64,000 nt of DNA from Petralouisia muris (GCF_004793545.1 NZ_SRYA01000028.1:1-64000); one strand, 5' to 3'. Positions 26,645 through 36,336 are shown, numbered from the stretch's first letter. Translations and numbers: made by a program. Notes: generated from the letters alone by a model not told the origin.

Positions 26645-28315
26645 CTACATGTTCTGTGCTTTCTGTTTCCTTTTGCATTGATACATTTCCTGATCGGCCC
26701 GTTCCATAGTATCCAGCAAATTCCTGTCTGTATTCCGGTTAAACGCTGCAAAGCCGGAAGCAATCTGCATCAGCCCATCCACATGAGCGCCCTTCAGGCT
26801 TGCCATCCAGCTGCTCATCCGCTCTGCCCCTTCTGCATAATCCTGTTTGGTAAGCCCGGCAGAGATCAGGCAGAACTCATCTCCGCCAATCCGATATATC
26901 TCACCCCGGGAGCCGAATACATCCTGAATAATTTCACTTGCCGAAATAATATAATAGTCTCCCATATGGTGTCCGTACTCATCGTTCATTCGTTTCAGGT
27001 TATTCAAATCAAACATGACAATTGCATATTTTTTTAATTGTTCTTCGGGAACCCCGATTAAATCAATTTCAAAAATCCTGCGGTTTTTCAGCATGGTAAG
27101 CCCATCCCGCTCCGCTTCCTCCTTCAATGTTTCCGCCTGTTTTCCCGCCTCAATCAACTCCATGGAATCTTCCAGAAAATCTGCTGTCAGAATAAGAATA
27201 AACAGCAGGCAGCCGATTCTGGACAAGGTCGCCACATCCTCATAAAATCCGTGGTAATAATTTATCGCATCCATCAGCAGACATACAGCCAACAGGCAGA
27301 CGCCAATGACATTCCGATATACCTTGCGCCCCTGGCTAAAAATCTCCCGCCTTTTTTCAATAAAATTCTTACCGCCGTATACCAGCGCTGCAAGAATTAT
27401 GGCAACTCCCAGAAAATGCGTAAACCAAATACTCTCCCGGTAATCAAACCAGCCAAAAAACTGCCCCGTGAAGCTTACTGTAAAATCCAGAATTCCCAAC
27501 CAGGCAAACAGCGTCCACAACCGATTGCCCTTCATCTGATATACCACCTGTATAAAAGATACCACAGGCAGCGCCATCAGCTTCAAACTCATAAAGGTTA
27601 TCTGGCTGCACAAAAGCTCCCGTCCAAATATCAGCGCCGGCATCTGGGTCTCCATGGTAGACCATATTGCAAAATACACGGTAAAAAGCCCCAGCCACAG
27701 AATTCCTTCATGAAAATGCATTTTCTTTCCAATTGCTCCCCAACTGATTACAAGCAGCAGTCCCACCACCAACATACTGATTCCAGCCAGCAGGGACAAT
27801 GCATTTGCTTCCAATTGCTGCACTGCAATCGAAGACTGATGGCCGTACAGGAAATTCGGTATTTTTACATAATTGTAATCATAACAGTTCCTGATGTGAA
27901 TTTCCAGCGTTTTCCCCCGATAGCTTTCCTGTATCGGAATAAAATTCCAGCAGTTCCCCGGCGTTTTACTTTTTACAAGCTCAGGGATTTCCTTTCTGTA
28001 AATCAGCTCTTCCCCCACAAATACAACCACTTCCTGATGAGAAGTATAAAAGCCAACAGAGCTGATATTGTAAACTTCTTCCCCCAACTCCTTCCTCAGC
28101 ACAATCTCTTCTTTGCCTTCCGGCATTTCAATCCGCTCCGGAAGCTGCTGATATACTCTGCTTTCTTCTTCTATCATACAGATCCAATTATCATTATAGG
28201 GAATATTTCCAGTATTTTCTTTCCCTTCTTCCTCTATTCTAAAAAAGCAGAGCACTAATATCACAAAGAGAACTGCAACTGTCACTTCTGCTAAATGCAA
28301 CCTTAAAAGCTTCAT
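26645..28315 (-). CDS. Membrane diguanylate cyclase with 7TM-DISM-like sensor
   Basis: Cyclic di-GMP synthase of 556 residues. An N-terminal anchor (about 9-26) precedes an extracytoplasmic beta-rich domain (about 45-175) similar to 7TMR-DISM sensors. About seven membrane helices follow (about 180-385), then a short coiled linker and a GGDEF domain with IYRIGGDEFCLIS. The ATG follows GGAGAAGTAG. The tandem with the HD-GYP gene suggests local control of cyclic di-GMP in response to an extracellular carbohydrate-like or other small ligand, which is inference. Confidence 0.9.
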   Translation of the reverse strand: MKLLRLHLAEVTVAVLFVILVLCFFRIEEEGKENTGNIPYNDNWICMIEEESRVYQQLPERIEMPEGKEEIVLRKELGEEVYNISSVGFYTSHQEVVVFVGEELIYRKEIPELVKSKTPGNCWNFIPIQESYRGKTLEIHIRNCYDYNYVKIPNFLYGHQSSIAVQQLEANALSLLAGISMLVVGLLLVISWGAIGKKMHFHEGILWLGLFTVYFAIWSTMETQMPALIFGRELLCSQITFMSLKLMALPVVSFIQVVYQMKGNRLWTLFAWLGILDFTVSFTGQFFGWFDYRESIWFTHFLGVAIILAALVYGGKNFIEKRREIFSQGRKVYRNVIGVCLLAVCLLMDAINYYHGFYEDVATLSRIGCLLFILILTADFLEDSMELIEAGKQAETLKEEAERDGLTMLKNRRIFEIDLIGVPEEQLKKYAIVMFDLNNLKRMNDEYGHHMGDYYIISASEIIQDVFGSRGEIYRIGGDEFCLISAGLTKQDYAEGAERMSSWMASLKGAHVDGLMQIASGFAAFNRNTDRNLLDTMERADQEMYQCKRKQKAQNM

Positions 28316-28446
28316 CTACTTCTCCTTCCGTCCCCAACAGGTCCCCTTCTGCAAGAGTATTTTTCAAAACGCTCTAGCCCTCAGGCCATATTTTATCATA
28401 TTTCCGGGAAAAGTGGAATAGTGAAACGCATTTGTATCTTTATTAA

Positions 28447-28479
28447 TCAAAAAAAGCTTTCGGATTACCGAAAGCTTCT
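28447..28479 (-). terminator. Intrinsic terminator of the tRNA cluster
   Basis: A perfect 10-bp stem (28454-28463 with 28468-28477) and a four-base loop are followed on the minus strand by seven T residues. It lies a few bases after the last tRNA. Confidence 0.95.
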
Positions 28480-28484
28480 CTCAG

Positions 28485-28557
28485 AGCGATAGACGGGGCT
28501 CGAACCCGCGGTCTCGACCTTGGCAAGGTCGCGCGTTACCAACTACGCCACTATCGC
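28485..28557 (-). tRNA. tRNA-Gly (GCC anticodon)
   Basis: Full cloverleaf of 73 nt. The acceptor pairs GCGATAG with CTATCGC, the anticodon loop is TTGCCAA, and the T-arm is GCGGG-TTCGAGC-CCCGT. The 3' CCA is not encoded. It reads GGC/GGT codons and is last in the three-gene cluster. Confidence 0.97.
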
Positions 28558-28560
28558 AGA

Positions 28561-28631
28561 AGCGGGTGATGGGAATCGAACCCACGTATCTAGCTTGGAA
28601 GGCTAGTGTTCTACCATTGAACTACACCCGC
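28561..28631 (-). tRNA. tRNA-Gly (TCC anticodon)
   Basis: Cloverleaf of 71 nt with acceptor GCGGGTG/CACCCGC, anticodon loop CTTCCAA and T-loop TTCGATT. CCA is not encoded. It is the second glycine tRNA of the cluster and reads GGA/GGG. Confidence 0.97.
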
Positions 28632-28653
28632 ACACTCAATCTGTCAGTCACAA

Positions 28654-28726
<73 letters not shown>

Positions 28727-28750
28727 CTGCTGTTTTCCAACAACGATATT

Positions 28751-28779
28751 ATTCTACCTGAAAATCAAAAAAATGTCAA
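28751..28779 (-). promoter_or_regulatory. Promoter of the tRNA cluster
   Basis: On the minus strand TTGACA (28779-28774) and TAGAAT (28756-28751) are spaced by exactly 17 bases, directly upstream of tRNA-Phe. Confidence 0.9.
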
Positions 28780-28825
28780 TACCCTTTTTTAATTTTTTTA
28801 TTCAATATATTTTGTCAATTTTTGT

Positions 28826-28877
28826 CTCCTGTTTTCCTTTCTCTGTTTTTATCCAGCAGAGAAGGGAAAACAGGAGG
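28826..28877. repeat. Nested inverted repeat after the AIM24-like gene
   Basis: The outer arms are CTCCTGTTTTCC and its complement, and the inner arms are TTCTCTG and its complement. It lies just past the stop of the 28898 gene and could end transcription, although no T-tract follows on the minus strand. Confidence 0.6.
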
Positions 28878-28897
28878 GCTGTCACTGTATAATTCTG

Positions 28898-29578
28898 TTA
28901 TTTTCCCGGGATCATACGGGCAATCCTTCCGGCAAATTCGTTAAAGTTCTGAGTCTGCAGCACCACTCTGCCCGGACCAGTCAGCTTTGTCAGGAACAAT
29001 CCCTCACCGCCGAAGAAAATATTCTTTAAACCTTTTACTGTCTCCACTTCATATTTTACGGTTTTCTCGAAAGCAACCACATTTCCTGTGTCCACTTTAA
29101 TTACTTCTCCCGGCGCAAGCTGTTTTTCCACTTTATTTCCATCAATTTCCAGAAAAACCATTCCCTTGCCGGAAATATCCTGCAGGATAAATCCTTCACC
29201 GCCAAAGAAACCTGCTGACATCTTCTTTGTAAGGGCAACGCTCAGGTTCACGGTTTCTTCTGCGCACAGAAAAGCGCCTTTCTGGCAAATAATGCCTCCG
29301 CTTACTCCCACGTCCACAGGAAGAACTTCTCCTGCCACAGTAGAGGCAAAAGCAATCATACTGCCGGGACGTTCTGCTTTATAAGTAGCCATAAACAAGG
29401 ATTCTCCGGAAAACATTCTTCCAATGCTTTTCCCAAGGCCTCCCCTCATATTAGAGTCCATAGACACCCCTTCTGACATCCATGCCATTCCGCCGGACTG
29501 GGTATACATGGTCTCTCCTGCTGCATCAAATACAACTTCTACTGCCGGCATAGTGTCGCCAATTACCTGATATCTCAT
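28898..29578 (-). CDS. AIM24 / TIGR00266 family protein
   Basis: Uncharacterised beta-barrel protein of 226 residues with glycine-rich repeats. Typical motifs are GGMAWMSEGVSMDSN, FFGGEGFILQDISGKG and IFFGGEGLFLTKLTGPG, the last two showing the internal duplication of the family. Bacterial homologues have no firm biochemical role. There is no signal peptide or membrane segment, so it is probably cytoplasmic. The ATG follows AAAGGAGAAGAAGTT. It stands between the tRNA cluster and a chemoreceptor gene and seems to be its own unit. Confidence 0.88.
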   Translation of the reverse strand: MRYQVIGDTMPAVEVVFDAAGETMYTQSGGMAWMSEGVSMDSNMRGGLGKSIGRMFSGESLFMATYKAERPGSMIAFASTVAGEVLPVDVGVSGGIICQKGAFLCAEETVNLSVALTKKMSAGFFGGEGFILQDISGKGMVFLEIDGNKVEKQLAPGEVIKVDTGNVVAFEKTVKYEVETVKGLKNIFFGGEGLFLTKLTGPGRVVLQTQNFNEFAGRIARMIPGK

Positions 29579-29646
29579 AACTTCTTCTCCTTTATGTGTT
29601 TATAATTTAAGATGTATGTCAATCCGTTTCACCGGATAGTGACCTT

Positions 29647-31137
29647 CTATATGTACTGTTCCATTCCTGCCGTAGTGTCTTTAATCAGGCCGATAGTCTC
29701 TTTGGTCTGCTGGGCATATTCCATATTCTTTTCACTCAGCAGATTTGCCTGCTCCGCACTGGCCGTTACCTCTTCGGTAGTCGCTGACAAATGGGCAATA
29801 TTCTCTACGATTCTATTGTTGGAGTCTGAAAGATTGCCAATTCTGTCATCAATTTCCCGGATATCCGTAATCAATTCCGCAATATTATGATCCAGCTTTT
29901 CAAAGCTGTCTGCTGCAGTGCGGATCATCTCATTCTGATTGGCTGTGGCCCCAACAGAGCTTTTCACAGAACGCACCACTTCATCAGCGTTCTCGTTCAG
30001 TTCATTTACAATTCTGGTAATATCTTCCATGGAAGCCTTGGTCTGCTCTGAAAGCTGCCGGATCTGTTCCGCCACCACTGCAAATCCGCGTCCTGCTTCT
30101 CCTGCCCGGGCGCTTTCGATGGATGCATTCAGCGCCAGCAGGTTCGTCTGGCCAGAGATATCCAGAATCATTCCAGCAATTTCTTCCACAGACCTGGTCT
30201 TATTCTGCAGCTTGCCCATGGAATCCGTCACCTGCTCATTGGTGGCTGCAATCTGGGCAGAATGCACCTTCAGCTTCTCCATAATCTGCATGTTTTCCTG
30301 AATGCTGACATTAGACTCCCTGGCAATATCCACCATCTGTCCGGAACGGCTTCTGGTTTCTTCAATAGATTCCTGAATGCTCTGGGTCATAATGCTCTGT
30401 TCCGATATATTCTCTGCCGTTGTATTGGCGGCGTCCGAAATTTCCTGCATACTGCGGGAAACGGTCCGGGTAGAATCCACCAGTTCATTCACCAGTCCCG
30501 TGCTCTTATCTGACTCCTCCTTCACCGTCCTGGAAATGGATATGATATCCTCAAGCATTCCCGCCTGTTTCCCGCTCTGTTCCGCAATGGCTCCCTGGGC
30601 GTGATCACTGAAATCCTGAGAAATGCTTCCCACTCTCGCCAGGATAATGAAAATGCTGTAACAAATCACCGTCATGCATACGGAATCCACATCCAATACC
30701 AAAATGCCTTTTACTGCCCGGATTGTCCCCTCCAGCGCATAGAGGACTGCGTAAGTAACCGCAAGTCTCTTACAGAACCTCTTATCATAATAAGGTATTG
30801 CAATGGCAAGCATGCCAATTAAAGTAACATCAATAAATTTGGCGTCTGTCTGGGCTGCCAGCATCAGAAATTCAAAACCGATTTCAATGGTAATCATCAG
30901 TCTCAGCTGCGTTCCCGCCTGATTTCTGCTGTAAATCACCAGATTTGCAATCACTGAAAGAAAAATCACCACCGTATTGCCCAGCACCGTTGACCTGCTG
31001 ATATTGCCTGCCAATAATTTCATCCAAAGATACGACAGAATTATCACTAAAGCGGCCGTGATTGTTATCAGGTTAAAACGGTTCATTTTCTTATACCGTT
31101 CGTCTTTATTTCTGTACTTGTATCTTTCCTCTCCCAT
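29647..31137 (-). CDS. Chemoreceptor-like protein with six membrane helices, no HAMP
   Basis: Methyl-accepting protein of about 496 residues. Six hydrophobic segments (about 20-170) replace the usual extracellular sensor, and no HAMP linker is apparent before the signalling coiled coil. The hairpin tip GQTNLLALNASIESARAGEAGRG is conserved, so coupling to CheW/CheA is likely. The start at 31137 has GGAGG eight bases upstream, while the frame's first ATG at 31152 has none. Sensing within the membrane or of energy state is a possibility, not shown by sequence. Confidence 0.88.
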   Translation of the reverse strand: MGEERYKYRNKDERYKKMNRFNLITITAALVIILSYLWMKLLAGNISRSTVLGNTVVIFLSVIANLVIYSRNQAGTQLRLMITIEIGFEFLMLAAQTDAKFIDVTLIGMLAIAIPYYDKRFCKRLAVTYAVLYALEGTIRAVKGILVLDVDSVCMTVICYSIFIILARVGSISQDFSDHAQGAIAEQSGKQAGMLEDIISISRTVKEESDKSTGLVNELVDSTRTVSRSMQEISDAANTTAENISEQSIMTQSIQESIEETRSRSGQMVDIARESNVSIQENMQIMEKLKVHSAQIAATNEQVTDSMGKLQNKTRSVEEIAGMILDISGQTNLLALNASIESARAGEAGRGFAVVAEQIRQLSEQTKASMEDITRIVNELNENADEVVRSVKSSVGATANQNEMIRTAADSFEKLDHNIAELITDIREIDDRIGNLSDSNNRIVENIAHLSATTEEVTASAEQANLLSEKNMEYAQQTKETIGLIKDTTAGMEQYI

Positions 31138-31261
31138 CCGCTCATCCTCCATCTACAAACCGATTTATTTTTAATTATAATACAAAAACATCAATTCAGC
31201 CATAACTATTTTCACAATAATTTATTTTTTAAAAGCAGCCTATAATATGTGCAGCCATGTA

Positions 31262-31290
31262 TTGACCCCTGTCAGGAAAAATGCTAAGAT
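31262..31290 (+). promoter_or_regulatory. Promoter of the CoA-transferase gene
   Basis: TTGACC (31262-31267) and TAAGAT (31285-31290) are separated by 17 bases. The predicted transcript has a leader of about 90 bases before the ATG. Confidence 0.8.
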
Positions 31291-31387
31291 GAACATATGT
31301 TAAAATTTTATACTTACAGGTATAACAATTCAATCTTTACTACTTATCAATTCATTTATTCACTATTATCTCAGGGAGGTTTTAACC

Positions 31388-32728
31388 ATGGATTACACAC
31401 AGGAATATGAGCAGAAGCTTGTAACCGCTGAAGAAGCTGTTAAAATTGTCAAATCCGGTGACTGGATAGATTACGGATGGTGCAACGGCACGGTGGATGC
31501 GCTGGATCGGGCGCTGGCAGAACGCACAGATGAGCTGAAGGATATCAATCTTCGCGGCGGAATTCTCCTAAAACCCCTGGCAATTTTTGAACGTGAAGAC
31601 GCCGGGGAACATTTCACCTGGAATTCCTGGCATATGTCCGGAATCGAACGCAAAATGATCAACAGAGGATGCGCTTACTATACGCCTATCCGTTATTCGG
31701 AACTGCCCCGCTATTACAGAGATTTGTCAGATAAAAATAATGTTGCCATGCTCCAGGTTGCACCAATGGACAAGCACGGATTCTTCAACTTTGGGCCAAA
31801 CGCTTCCCATCTGGCTGCAGTCTGCGAAACATCTGCAAAGATTATCGTGGAAGTCAATGAAAATATGCCTCGCTGCCTGGGCGGATTTGAAAACGGCGTA
31901 CACATTTCCGATGTGGATTTCATCGTGGAAGGCGAGAATCCGCCTATTGGTGAACTGGGAGCCGGCGGACCAGCCACAGACGTGGACAAAGCCGTAGCCA
32001 AGCTCATCGTAGAAGAAATTCCAAACGGCGCCTGCCTGCAGCTGGGAATCGGCGGTATGCCCAATGCAGTAGGTTCCCTGATCGCAGAGTCTGATTTGAA
32101 GGATCTGGGCGTTCACACAGAAATGTATGTAGACGCTTTTGTGGATATTGCAAAAGCTGGCAAAATCAACGGTTCCAAAAAGAATATCGACCGTTACCGC
32201 CAGGCTTACGCTTTCGGCGCAGGAACCAAAAAAATGTATGACTATCTGGACGACAATCCAGAACTGTTAAGCGCCCCGGTAAGCTACACCAACGATATCC
32301 GTTCCATCTCCGCACTGGATAATTTTATGTCCATCAACAATGCGGTAGACATTGACCTGTTCGGACAGGTAAGCTCTGAGTCCTCCGGCATTAAGCATAT
32401 CAGCGGCGCAGGCGGACAACTGGACTTTGTGCTGGGCGCATACCTTTCCAACGGCGGCAAGAGCTTTATCTGCTGTTCCTCCACTTTCAAAACAAAGGAC
32501 GGCCAATTAAAATCCAGAATCCTTCCCACCCTGCATCCGGGCTCTGTCGTGACAGATACCCGCGCCAACATCCATTATCTTGTAACCGAATACGGGAAGG
32601 TAAATCTGAAAGGACTATCCACCTGGCAGAAATGCGAAGCGATCATCTCGGTGGCACATCCTGACTTCAGGGATGAACTGATTGAAGAGGCTGAGAAAAT
32701 GCATATCTGGAGAAGAAGCAATAAATAA
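31388..32728 (+). CDS. Acetyl-CoA hydrolase/transferase family, probably butyryl-CoA:acetate CoA-transferase
   Basis: Class I CoA-transferase of 446 residues. In gut Lachnospiraceae the closest family members move CoA from butyryl-CoA to acetate, the last step of butyrate formation. The sequence shows the two-lobed family layout, [13 protein letters not shown] near the middle, and the C-terminal [19 protein letters not shown] segment holding the catalytic glutamate region and glycine-rich oxyanion loop. The ATG follows GGGAGG. It is monocistronic with its own strong promoter. 4-hydroxybutyrate, propionyl or succinyl CoA-transferases are close relatives, so the acyl group is inferred. Confidence 0.85.
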   Translation: MDYTQEYEQKLVTAEEAVKIVKSGDWIDYGWCNGTVDALDRALAERTDELKDINLRGGILLKPLAIFEREDAGEHFTWNSWHMSGIERKMINRGCAYYTPIRYSELPRYYRDLSDKNNVAMLQVAPMDKHGFFNFGPNASHLAAVCETSAKIIVEVNENMPRCLGGFENGVHISDVDFIVEGENPPIGELGAGGPATDVDKAVAKLIVEEIPNGACLQLGIGGMPNAVGSLIAESDLKDLGVHTEMYVDAFVDIAKAGKINGSKKNIDRYRQAYAFGAGTKKMYDYLDDNPELLSAPVSYTNDIRSISALDNFMSINNAVDIDLFGQVSSESSGIKHISGAGGQLDFVLGAYLSNGGKSFICCSSTFKTKDGQLKSRILPTLHPGSVVTDTRANIHYLVTEYGKVNLKGLSTWQKCEAIISVAHPDFRDELIEEAEKMHIWRRSNK

Positions 32729-32755
32729 AGGATCTTTTCCCTGAAAAGAAAGGAC

Positions 32756-32813
32756 GCAGAAAAGGAGCGGGACCCCTCTGAACATTCAGAGATTAGTCCC
32801 GCTCCTTTTCTGC
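32756..32813. repeat. Perfect 18-bp inverted repeat with a nested hairpin
   Basis: Arms 32756-32773 and 32796-32813 are exact complements. Between them is a second hairpin, CTCTGAA/TTCAGAG. It lies about 28 bases after the CoA-transferase stop and probably ends that transcript, but no long T-tract follows. Confidence 0.75.
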
Positions 32814-32910
32814 CAAAATAAAATTTGCACTTATTTCGAAAGAACATACTTATTCGGCAAATCCTCTGCCATTCTTCCTGAATCATGAAAATCTGTCGGC
32901 TATCACATGG

Positions 32911-34254
32911 CTATCCACTCAGTTCCCGTTGGAATTTCACATAACACACCGTGAAAAACAAAATGCCATAGACAGAGGTAATGGGCACTGCAAGCCCTAT
33001 GGTAACCAGATTTGCTCCTGGCTGAATGCTGAACAGATAGGACAAGGGCACACGCACCAGAAAGGATGAAGTAATTCCCTGCACCATCACCGGCATGGTT
33101 TTCCCATGGCCGTTAAAATATCCAATATAGCTGAATACCAGACAGGTCAGAATTGCTTCCGGACTGAATCCCTTCAGATATTCTGCAGATTTGGCAATAT
33201 AGCCTGAATCTGATGTAAACAAAGCCGAAGGCAAATCGCCCCGGAAGAAGCTGAATGCGAAAATAAAAACGCCGATGCATGCGCCAATCGCCATTCCTGC
33301 CAGCATTGCTTTTTTCGCCCGTTCCTCTTTGCCGGCTCCTACATTCTGAGCTACAAACGCCGACATAGACTGCATCAGAGAAGATGGGATCAGCATAACA
33401 AAGGCCGTCACTTTCTGAGCAATTCCATATCCGGAAGAAGCCTCCAGACCAATTCCGTTTACTATAGCACACAAAATCAGGAAGGAAATATTCACCAGCA
33501 TATCCTGCAGCGCAATTGGAAATCCCAGCCTCAGGAATGTTTTAATTTCAGGATGAAACCCAATATCTTTTCCCGACACAGAAAAAGGAAGCTGCTGACG
33601 CCGGATAATCACCAGGGACATTACCACACTGACAAACTGGGCAAGGATCGTGGCAAGGGCAGCCCCCGCCACATTCATCCCAAGAACTGCCACAAACAGC
33701 AAATCTCCCAGAATATTCACCCCACAGGCAATGGCAACGAAAATCAGCGGCAGTCTTGAATTGCCAAGTCCCCGAAAAATCCCACTGATTACATTGTAGG
33801 CTACTACAAACGCCAGCCCTGCTCCGCAAATACGCACATAAGTTACGGTTAAATCATATGCCTCCTGAGGAGCATTCAGCCATCCGGCAAAATTGGGCGC
33901 AAACAGCAACAGCAGCGCCATCAGAACCGCCGTCAGCAGAAAAAAGAAGGCAATGGCTCCGCCAATTACTTTTCCAATTTTCTCCATGGCCTGCTCTCCC
34001 AGATAGCGGCTGATTAAAACCGTCACCCCCATGGTCAATCCGGCAATCACAAATGTGACAAGATTAATAATATTGCTTCCTGTGGACACTGCCGAAATAC
34101 CGGCGTCGGTTCCAAACTGTCCCACCACCAGAAGGTCTACCGCTCCGTACATTGCCTGCAAAATCAGGGCTCCCAGAATGGGAATCATGAATTTCAATAG
34201 CTTTCCTGCAATATTTCCCTGAGTAAAATCATCAGACAATTGATTCTCTTTCAT
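32911..34254 (-). CDS. MATE family efflux transporter
   Basis: Cation-coupled multidrug or metabolite exporter of 447 residues with about twelve membrane helices in two related halves. Family features include GNIAGKLLKFMIPILGALILQ at the start, AVDLLVVGQF in helix 1-2, and matching FLRLGFPIALQD and SAFVAQNVGAG blocks in the second half. The ATG follows GAAGGAAACAGTT. It is only 12 bases after galM and likely shares its transcript. Substrate unknown. Confidence 0.92.
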   Translation of the reverse strand: MKENQLSDDFTQGNIAGKLLKFMIPILGALILQAMYGAVDLLVVGQFGTDAGISAVSTGSNIINLVTFVIAGLTMGVTVLISRYLGEQAMEKIGKVIGGAIAFFFLLTAVLMALLLLFAPNFAGWLNAPQEAYDLTVTYVRICGAGLAFVVAYNVISGIFRGLGNSRLPLIFVAIACGVNILGDLLFVAVLGMNVAGAALATILAQFVSVVMSLVIIRRQQLPFSVSGKDIGFHPEIKTFLRLGFPIALQDMLVNISFLILCAIVNGIGLEASSGYGIAQKVTAFVMLIPSSLMQSMSAFVAQNVGAGKEERAKKAMLAGMAIGACIGVFIFAFSFFRGDLPSALFTSDSGYIAKSAEYLKGFSPEAILTCLVFSYIGYFNGHGKTMPVMVQGITSSFLVRVPLSYLFSIQPGANLVTIGLAVPITSVYGILFFTVCYVKFQRELSG

Positions 34255-34266
34255 AACTGTTTCCTT

Positions 34267-35310
34267 CTATTCCGTATAAAAACGATAAACCGTTTTCGTT
34301 GTGAAAATCTCTCCCGCCTTCACAACCGGAGAGGGAAAATTCTCCTGATTCACCGCATTGGGATAGAACTGGGATTCCAGACAGAATCCGCATCTGCTGC
34401 AGTAAGCTGCCCCTCCCTTTCCGGTCTGATCTCCAATAAAGTTTCCTGCATAAAGCTGTACGCCGCAGCACTCCGTAGAAGCTTCCATGGCAATTCCGGT
34501 CTCTTCACAGAAAGCCCTTGCCATTACCTTCATCTCTCCTGACGTTTCACTGAGCACATAATTGTGATCATATCCGCCGGTAAATTTCAGCTGTTCAAAA
34601 TCCGCCTCTATATCCTGTCCAATTGCTTTCATCTTTCGGAAGTCCATCGGCGTTCCCTCTACCGGCGCAATTTCCCCGGTAGGAATGGATTTCCGATCTT
34701 TTACCGGATTATAGCTGTCAGCCAGAATCTGCAGCTTCTGTTTCTCAACCGTTCCGCTGTCATGGCCGCCCAGATTAAAGTAGGAATGATTGGTAAAATT
34801 CATAACCGTTGTCTTATCCGCTTTTCCCTGATAAGAAATTTCCACTGCATTATCCTCTGTCAGGGTATAGGTAACCTCCACTTCCAAATCACCTGGAAAT
34901 CCCTGCTCTTCCTCTTTGCTTAAATGATAAAATGTAATGCTGTTTTCCGTATGTCCCTTAACTTCCCATAAAACTCTTTCAAAGCCATTGGGGCCGCTGT
35001 GCAGATTGTGTTCACTTTCATTGGGAGTCAGCTTGTACTCTTTCCCTTCTATCACAAATCTGGCGTTATCAATACGGTTACCGTTTCTTCCCACAGTCGC
35101 GCCGAAATAGCAAGTATGTTTCTCATATTCTGACGCCTCGTCATATCCCAGCACCACATCCCGTATCGTCCCCTCTTTATCCGGCACCAATAAAGATACC
35201 AAGGTTGCGCCATGATCTGACACTTTCATCACTCCATGATTTGCATTCTCAAATATGTACAGTGATGTTTCCTCCCCCTTTTGATTCTGCCCAAATGCTA
35301 CTGTCTGCAT
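34267..35310 (-). CDS. galM: Aldose 1-epimerase
   Basis: Interconverts alpha and beta anomers of hexoses, as in the first step of galactose use. The 347 residues fit. Motifs include YFGATVGRNGNRI, the catalytic histidine region NFTNHSYFNLGGHD, the substrate-binding GGYDHNYVL, and the late QFYPNAVNQENFPSPV. The catalytic base glutamate is expected in the C-terminal third. GGAGGAAAGAGTT precedes the ATG. It is upstream of a MATE gene, with no other Leloir genes nearby. Confidence 0.95.
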   Translation of the reverse strand: MQTVAFGQNQKGEETSLYIFENANHGVMKVSDHGATLVSLLVPDKEGTIRDVVLGYDEASEYEKHTCYFGATVGRNGNRIDNARFVIEGKEYKLTPNESEHNLHSGPNGFERVLWEVKGHTENSITFYHLSKEEEQGFPGDLEVEVTYTLTEDNAVEISYQGKADKTTVMNFTNHSYFNLGGHDSGTVEKQKLQILADSYNPVKDRKSIPTGEIAPVEGTPMDFRKMKAIGQDIEADFEQLKFTGGYDHNYVLSETSGEMKVMARAFCEETGIAMEASTECCGVQLYAGNFIGDQTGKGGAAYCSRCGFCLESQFYPNAVNQENFPSPVVKAGEIFTTKTVYRFYTE

Positions 35311-35381
35311 AACTCTTTCCTCCTTCTTAAAATTCTTATCCTCTATCCGCCGTCCGGCAGAAATGCTCCCTGAATTAAAAT

Positions 35382-36230
35382 TTACGCATTCCGTTCTATA
35401 TCTATATACAAAGATTCTGCAATCAGTTTATCTGATTTCAGAATATGGTTAGAAAGCCAGCCAAACAGAAATTCTACCAGTTCTTCCAGATATTCCTGCT
35501 GATTTTGATCAACCTGATCTAAATCTATCTCTTCCAGCTTGGATATAAATGCCTGATGGGCCATCTTCTGCGCTCCAATCCCCGAATACTGAATACTTTC
35601 CATAAACTCTTCTTCATCCTGAAAATGTTCACTGGTATAATTTTTCAGTTTCTCCAAAATTCCCACGATCTCATCATACTTATCATGCAGAAGCTCCGCC
35701 TTCACCAGCTTGTCTGCATCCCCGATAATTTCAAACAATGTCTCATGCTCTCCGTCAATCAAAGGAATTCCTGTCATATATTTTTCTGTAAACGCACAGG
35801 GATTTCCGTTCTCTTTCCACTCTTCCAAAGAAGGCATTTTCCCAATCAGAATATCGCTGCTCAAAATGTGCTGATACAGCCAGCGCACCAGATACTGCAG
35901 CAATTCCTCCAGCATCTCATGCTGGTTTGTTAGTTCATCAATATTAGAAAAATCCATCACATTAATCTTCTCCCGAAATGCAGCGTGCTGTTTCTTCTGC
36001 AGCTCCAGCTCCGGATCGTTGATAGCCGCCATATACGCCTCCTCATTGGCAAAATGAGTGTCTGCATACCTCTTCAGCTCTTCCATTACCTCCCGCACCT
36101 GATGATATTTGTCCTCCATCAACTTATTGTTCAGCAGCTGCATGGTCCTGTTAATCAATTCAAAGAGCTTTTCATGTTCTTTATCAATCTGCTCTATTCC
36201 CGTCAGACAATCCTCTGTAAATTTATACAT
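35382..36230 (-). CDS. Tandem hemerythrin-domain protein with altered iron site
   Basis: Two bacteriohemerythrin-like domains in one 282-residue chain (about 1-130 and 145-275). Domain 1 shows His19, His59, Glu63, His82, His121 and Asp126. Domain 2 shows His162, His202, Glu206, His225, His262 and Asp267. These are the di-iron ligands of the family except one. The usual HxxxH pair is QxxxH in both domains (Gln78 and Gln221). The proteins bind oxygen or NO or store iron in other bacteria, but the missing histidine may change metal loading. There is no membrane segment. The ATG follows AAAGGAG. Oxygen or iron sensing in this anaerobe is inference. Confidence 0.9.
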   Translation of the reverse strand: MYKFTEDCLTGIEQIDKEHEKLFELINRTMQLLNNKLMEDKYHQVREVMEELKRYADTHFANEEAYMAAINDPELELQKKQHAAFREKINVMDFSNIDELTNQHEMLEELLQYLVRWLYQHILSSDILIGKMPSLEEWKENGNPCAFTEKYMTGIPLIDGEHETLFEIIGDADKLVKAELLHDKYDEIVGILEKLKNYTSEHFQDEEEFMESIQYSGIGAQKMAHQAFISKLEEIDLDQVDQNQQEYLEELVEFLFGWLSNHILKSDKLIAESLYIDIERNA

Positions 36231-36336
36231 ATTTATTCTCCTTTCCGTAACCCCGCCGACTTTTTAAGATGATCATTGCTATTATACCATACCTGACAGA
36301 GAAATGAAAAGAATCTGTTCTTTTTCCTGGAAAGTG

